NCBI GenBank assembly: GCA_002749535.1
Contig: MZZL01000132.1
Location: 175,846-239,845, forward strand
Reading direction: 5' to 3'
Length of the DNA stretch: 64,000 nt
DNA from: Apophysomyces variabilis
Lineage: Eukaryota > Mucoromycota > Mucoromycetes > Mucorales > Mucoraceae
Each line of letters starts with the position of its first letter. Within the stretch, counting starts at the first letter, position 1. This document shows, piece after piece, positions 59,334 to 64,000 of this stretch. The notes under the pieces are model-generated. The model was not told where the DNA came from. It ran no database searches and saw only the letters and a list, made by a program, of their open reading frames with translations. Made by a program: the position numbers and the translations under genes.

Positions 59334-60497
59334 TAACAAGATTCACATAACTGGTTATATTTACTTTTCATCCTTGTTAATATATCCACTAACATGAGAC
59401 TAAATGAAGGCAGTCGATCGAGCAATCGGCAACGCTCAATAGAGTTTTGGATTTAAAAGTCAGATGATACAAGATTGAAGGTTCGGGATTGTACTACAGA
59501 AAAGCAGATGTGCAGAAGAGCAACGGACAGCAGGACGAGCCCGCACGGAGATTTATCAAGAATTGCACGCTTTCCTTCAACAAAAAAAAGACAAGAGGTA
59601 ACCCGAGAAAATCTCCGAAGATTTACTTTAATGCTTCCATTGCTTGACAGTTTCTATTTCTTCAACAGAGAGCAATCGGACAAAGTGGCCAATAAAACGT
59701 GAAGTGCAAGGGTAAAGGTATGGCATTTTCCTCATGAATAGTTAAAGGCTCTTGCATTAAAAAAAATTGAGAAAATCCACCCTACAGACTGTGTTGCACT
59801 CAAATAGAACGTGATACTACAGTAAGAACGGAGATAATGACTATGGAAGTAGAGTTAGAAAGAAAAGGTTTTCTAGAAGCCCAATCCTTTACATGATGCA
59901 AAGGACACAGATGACTTATAGTCTGCGAACAAAACGATGACCTGGAGGGCTAAAGCCGGATGCTTAAACTTTCGTTGCAACAAGCAAAACATGGCAGTAC
60001 TTACTAGAGTAAATTACGCTTGATGTTTAACTTGGTGGTTTACATATTATTCAAAACGTATTGAAAAATCCATATCAACCCGTTGGTCATCGTTATTTTC
60101 GATCTATGTTGTGGATATTATTATGGATCGTTGTTAAGAAAAATACATGTCATAATACATACATATGCGGAGGTGAGCTAAACTTAATCCTGATTTTGTG
60201 GGATCTATTGCGTCCTCTTACTGAAAATGACTTTCCTTGTACATATTTAATGCCTATTATAACCGAAATTTCCTATTCTACAATACAATTGGCTTTAGTA
60301 CGTTACATTGAGACGTAAAATGCTTAGACATGTTTCGCTAATCACTGTTGTTTTTTTTTTCAATATATAGCCATTCCTTGTTCCACTACAGAATAGATCA
60401 CAGACTGCTGATAAGGAACCTCTTCCCTTCTTTATTTCATCTTTTACCCAATCTCCAGTTGATGTTTCTTGAACACACAAATACTACTACCAAAAAT
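59334..60497. other. Intergenic, no supported gene
   Basis: About 1.15 kb, AT-rich. A plus frame at 59475-59702 is Arg-rich without features. The final 100 bases are a pyrimidine-rich promoter for the transporter. Confidence 0.4.
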
Positions 60498-62332
60498 ATG
60501 GCTCCTTTGCATGACAAAGAGGACTTCAACGTGAATGTTCCGGTCCCCAACAGCAACGATATCAGTTGTACACTACCTGAAGACGAAAAAACCATAAACG
60601 AAGAAACAGCAGAAGCAGATATCGGTACGTAATATATCTCAATTGAGTTTATTGAATTGAAGTAAGATATAGCATCGGCTGTAGCTAGGGATCGCGACCC
60701 CCCAGATGGCGGGTATGGGTGGGTCGTTGTTTTTGGAGCTTTTCTGCTACAAGTGATCCTATTTGGCGTTAATACCAGCTGGTAAAGGTTTCTTTATTAT
60801 CTAGGTCAGTCACGCAGACTAACGACCTAGTTTTGTATAGGGGTAATATTCGAAATGTGCCGTCTGAAAATGCTCCTTTTTAACAAGTTCTCATTCTTGC
60901 AACTCAATAGGTATTATGCAAGCTTATTATGAAATGAACGTGTTTGGCAAATCGGCCAGTGTCCCTCTCAGTCTCGTTCAAACTTTAGGACAACTGGTGG
61001 TAAATTCGTTCAGTCCCGTAGCTCAATTAATACGGTATAAATTTGGCTTACGAGTGCTCCTGATAAGTGGTGTTCTCTTAATTACCCTTGGACTGGAGAT
61101 GGCAAGTTTTGCGACCCAGGTAAATTTCGCGAGTAAACATTGTTATTTTCTTTTTACTTGCAGTAGGGTTTAAACTTTTTGTTGAGATTTGGCATTTGTA
61201 TCTCACAGTGGGCTTGTTATTCGGAGTTGGATGTGCATTTTGCTATAATACCACGGTACGTAGCAAGGAAAGACGCGTGTATATCACATTCCTTATTAGT
61301 ATACTTTTCTTCAAACTCGCCTAGATGAGTGTGCCGTTACAGTACTTCAAAAAACGCAGAGGAGTTGCGCAAGGATTAGTTGCTAGTGGAACTGGAATTG
61401 GTGGAGTAATTTTCCCTTTCGTTATGTCCTCCCTCAATCTATCAATGGGCATTTCTGGGTAACTATATTACTTATGAAATTTGTTCTGACTGGCACACAG
61501 AACATATCGAATTGCAGGATTAATCTATCTCAGTTGTGGGATTGTTTCCATTATCTTGATCAAGGAGCTTAATCCTCCACATACGTACAGGAGAAAAATT
61601 TCGAACATCGTAGATTTCAGCATATTGAAGAACAAAAGCTTTACACTCTTCTGCATTGGGTCTAACGTCGTATTGGCAGCGTATTTTGTCCCTTCCATTT
61701 ATCTACCGTGTAAGTTGGAAATCTTGCTATCTCGTTCAGGGGATGCTAAACTATAGTATTTTGTTAGCTTATGCCACTAGTAAAGGAATAGCCTATTCAC
61801 AAACTCCGGTACTGGTTTCGCTTTTGTCAGCAGCGAACTGCCTGGGACGTATTCTTGCTGGCATAGTCTCGGATCGCTTTGGCCATGTTAACACCCTTAT
61901 CATATTTTCAGTCATAGCCGCACTGAGTTCGCTTCTAATTTGGACATTTGCGTTTAATTACAGCACAATGATCGTGTTTGCTATTATATATGGTATTTTC
62001 TGTGGAACTTATTATGGGCTATGTGAGTGTATGGTTCAGTTGTTTGCGAGAAGATTTGTTTACCATTGTTTGTTACTGTTATACTAGTATCGCCCATTGT
62101 CGCATCCATCCTGGGTATGGAAAAGTTCTCGTCTGGCGTTTCGCTTATGCTATTCTCCAACGCTCTTCCGGTATTCGGACCTACAATAGCAGCTGCTATT
62201 GAAGCCGTCATCCAAGAAGTCCAGCCGTTCTTTGCTTACAAAGCGTTTACTGGTGCTTGTTATTTGGTCGGCGCTACTGTATTTCTTGTTCTTCAAATGA
62301 GACTAAGAAAGAATCGTTCGGCCAAACTATAA
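60498..62332 (+). CDS. Monocarboxylate-type MFS transporter (MCH/MCT family)
   Basis: Exons 60498-60624, 60685-60781, 60841-60842 (two bases), 60911-61119, 61187-61255, 61325-61458, 61501-61709, 61768-62022, 62088-62332; the sum is 448 aa in phase. The MCT signature DPPDGGYGWVVVFGAFLLQ opens helix 1, followed by GVNTSWGIMQAYY. Other matches: GLGVG-type helix 5 segment (VASGTGIGGVIFPFV), LPSYATSKGIAYSQ, GRILAGIVSDRFGHVN and GTYYGLLSP. Twelve helices fit. Fungal MCH proteins carry monocarboxylates, riboflavin or other acids; substrate unknown. The W-G pair in TSWGIM can be made only with the two-base exon GG at 60841-60842. Confidence 0.92.
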
Positions 62333-62614
62333 CTCTATTGATCCACAGGACATGATAATAAAAGACTTTCCCTAGATACGTCTAGGATACCGTTTGTGAG
62401 ATGGAATTTTATGCTAGGCTATTAAATTGCATTAGCTAAGGTTCAACTTCGATGCAAGGAAGATTATCATATATGTACACATTACAGGAAACCATATTGA
62501 AAATATCTGGGTATAATCGAGCTTTGACTGTGGCTACTAATGTGTATCTGTCTTCACTTTAACAAAACTGTAAAAATTCACGACAGTTACTGTGTGCTAA
62601 AGTCTTACATTCAG

Positions 62615-62738
62615 TCACTATGGGAAGTGGTTCCTGATGTACTGCTTTTCATTAAGTAAAGAAATAGTACATCAGGAACCAGAAATAGCTCAATAGGAAC
62701 TGATAGAGACCAGAAGGAACCCACATTTCCCATAGTGA
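62615..62738. mobile_element. MITE-like inverted-repeat element
   Basis: A 124-bp unit with imperfect terminal inverted repeats TCACTATGGGAA...TTCCCATAGTGA and a perfect 15-bp internal inverted pair, GGTTCCTGATGTACT at 62629-62643 and AGTACATCAGGAACC at 62666-62680, with a 22-base loop. No ORF. This is the shape of a non-autonomous DNA element or a foldback hairpin; flanking target duplications are unclear, so origin is inferred. Confidence 0.6.
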
Positions 62739-63497
62739 GTAGCACTTAGGTGAAAATGGGGGGAGACTAACTACAACTCGGCAGGGCATGAAATAAAGAT
62801 CCCATGCTGGCAATACTGAATTAAGCGCTCATCGTAGATCTTGCTTTAAACAAATAATCGAGCAAATCTGCACTGGCGATGTTAGTGGCACCCTCTGAAA
62901 TCCGAAGACTACAACTGGGTTTGTTGTTGTCTAATGATAACAGGAGTTTAGTCTGGAGGACGAAACTTGGGAAATGCAAAATACCTGAATTGTGTGTCCC
63001 ATTTCTTTCCACTATGCTCATACAGTGAAGCACATCGCTATTTCTCTAGATACATTGATCATCTATTTCCCTTTGCATAAGCTATATTAATCATGAGTTA
63101 AGGGTGCACACTTGCCTCGCGCAAAGTAGAGAATCAATCCTTGAATGGATGATGCTGACATGACGATATTGCCTAAAGACAAACGGGGAGGTATTCTTTT
63201 CTTGAGGGAATACATCCTGGTTAAAGAGGGTTAAGGTGATAGGGAAAGAACGGACGACATTTACTGTGTTTTTCCCATTTGTCTGCGTGTTTCTATTTTT
63301 TATTTGCGGACTGGGATTCAAGCTTTTGCGGAATCCAAAAAATAAATTTTTGCATGATTGGATGAAAATATTTGGTCAGACTACCCTTCTTTGCGTACAG
63401 TCGTGTCATTGCATTATCTATGACAAGATACTAAGCGTTCATTCCGTGGCAATCCAATCTTTTGTGATTGCCTAATAGAAAAAATTTAAGATATTAT
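62739..63497. other. Region with an unassigned coding-like fragment
   Basis: Minus frame 63033-62822 ends TKLLLSLDNNKPSCSLRIS and NIASADLLDYLFKARSTMSA with a stop at 62822 and looks like a real C-terminus. An upstream frame MSASSIQGLILYFARG (near 63163) resembles a start. I could not join them in phase. The rest shows nothing. Confidence 0.3.
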
Positions 63498-63662
63498 GGA
63501 AGAAAAGGAGGACATAACTACATTCAGGGAAAATAAAAGTGGAATATAAGCCAATACAATTGAGCAGAACCGGAATTGGNGGAAGAAAAGGAGGACATAA
63601 CTACATTCAGGGAAAATAAAAGTGGAATATAAGCCAATACAATTGAGCAGAACCGGAATTGG
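63498..63662. repeat. Tandem 82-bp duplication around a single N
   Basis: Bases 63498-63579 and 63581-63662 are the same 82-bp sequence (starts GGAAGAAAAGGAGGACATAA, ends CCGGAATTGG) separated by one N at 63580. It looks like two contig ends that overlap but were joined with a placeholder base rather than collapsed. Confidence 0.85.
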
Positions 63663-63819
63663 GTACCATTGCCCAGACAGCTTCTGATACCATAACTGAC
63701 AGAAACGGATATGATAGCATCAATGGTGTATAGAAACAAACGAAGAGGGCTTATTTCTTCTACAGATGTTCCGCACCTTCAGACTGAATCCGTTTTTTAC
63801 TCTTAGGAGAATCGTTGTC

Positions 63820-64000
63820 TTATCTCTGAATTGTTGTCATCCATAAGACATCCATCAATTTCTTATCCATGACTGTGATTTTTGGCTTCAGTGAACTGGC
63901 ACTGGTCTGCTGTCGCTCAGCATGCATTCGGGCTTCTCTTGCAGCCTTAATGCGGCAGCTTTTTGTATGTTTGCGCATTTCTCTAACAGTAAAGAGATTT
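63820..64000 (-). CDS. C-terminal part of a gene cut by the window edge
   Basis: The minus frame from the window edge reads MRKHTKSCRIKAAREARMHA, ERQQTSASSLKPKITVMDKK to a stop at 63820. It is basic and helical. An alternative last exon ending DNDSPKSKKRIQSEGAEHL uses another frame nearby. Partial and unidentified; probably a nuclear-type basic tail. Confidence 0.3.
   Translation of the reverse strand, partial: NLFTVREMRKHTKSCRIKAAREARMHAERQQTSASSLKPKITVMDKKLMDVLWMTTIQR

Overview
The window is eukaryotic and looks like nuclear DNA of an early-diverging filamentous fungus, probably Mucoromycota. The clues are many short GT-AG introns (mostly 45-105 nt), AT-rich intergenic DNA, a CotH-family spore-coat protein, an EXORDIUM-like secreted protein and otherwise typical fungal housekeeping genes. 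There are no operons. Most genes are split, so several real genes show almost nothing in a simple ORF scan and had to be assembled exon by exon from conserved motifs and intron phase. I could not run BLAST, HMMER or splice predictors; family calls rest on recognised motifs.

Layout. 1-2945 (-): 5' part of a large disordered protein with a PAM2-like (poly(A)-binding-protein-binding) repeat cluster. 3452-4958 (+): mitochondrial processing peptidase beta. 5333-9271 (+): PH + leucine-rich-repeat + coiled-coil protein. 9510-10739 (-): two-AN1 zinc-finger protein, 8 exons. 10978-11685 (-): small HP1-type chromodomain/chromoshadow protein, 5 exons. 12712-13128 (+): mitochondrial ribosomal protein bL28m. 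13215-15035 (-): GDSN-type type II membrane esterase. 15507-16134 (-): FAM72 homologue. 16244-16822 (-): single-pass membrane protein. 18327-18720 (-): small unknown gene. 19005-19985 (-): single-pass membrane protein with an LEA2-like outer domain. 20092-20544 (-): small Q-rich protein. 21405-22425 (+): P-loop 2-phosphoglycerate-kinase-like protein. 23231-24275 (+): EXORDIUM-like protein. 24459-26478 (-): CotH protein. 26774-28368 (-): probable seven-TM protein. 28978-32668 (-): 16-exon secreted subtilase. 34109-35519 (+): amino-acid transporter. 37512-39334 (-): flavin monooxygenase. 42100-45805 (-): Cdc25-type RasGEF. 47523-50417 (+): COG4. about 50776-52309 (+): methionyl-tRNA formyltransferase. 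53269-54693 (-): PX/PB1 scaffold. 56029-57329 (-): unresolved intron-rich gene. 57670-58773 (-): serine racemase/dehydratase. 60498-62332 (+): monocarboxylate-type transporter with an apparent 2-nt microexon. The right end carries a MITE-like inverted repeat and a duplicated 82-bp block around a single N, which looks like an assembly seam.

Functionally the window is a mixed chromosomal segment: mitochondrial biogenesis (MPP-beta, bL28m, formyltransferase), cell surface and secretion (CotH, subtilase, EXORDIUM-like, COG4), Ras and polarity signalling (RasGEF with SH3, PX/PB1 scaffold, PH-LRR protein), transport (two carriers) and chromatin (HP1). I see no phage, CRISPR, tRNA, rRNA or biosynthetic cluster. 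The least explained parts are the PAM2-repeat protein, the seven-TM gene, the 56-57.3 kb gene and the long gene-free stretches.
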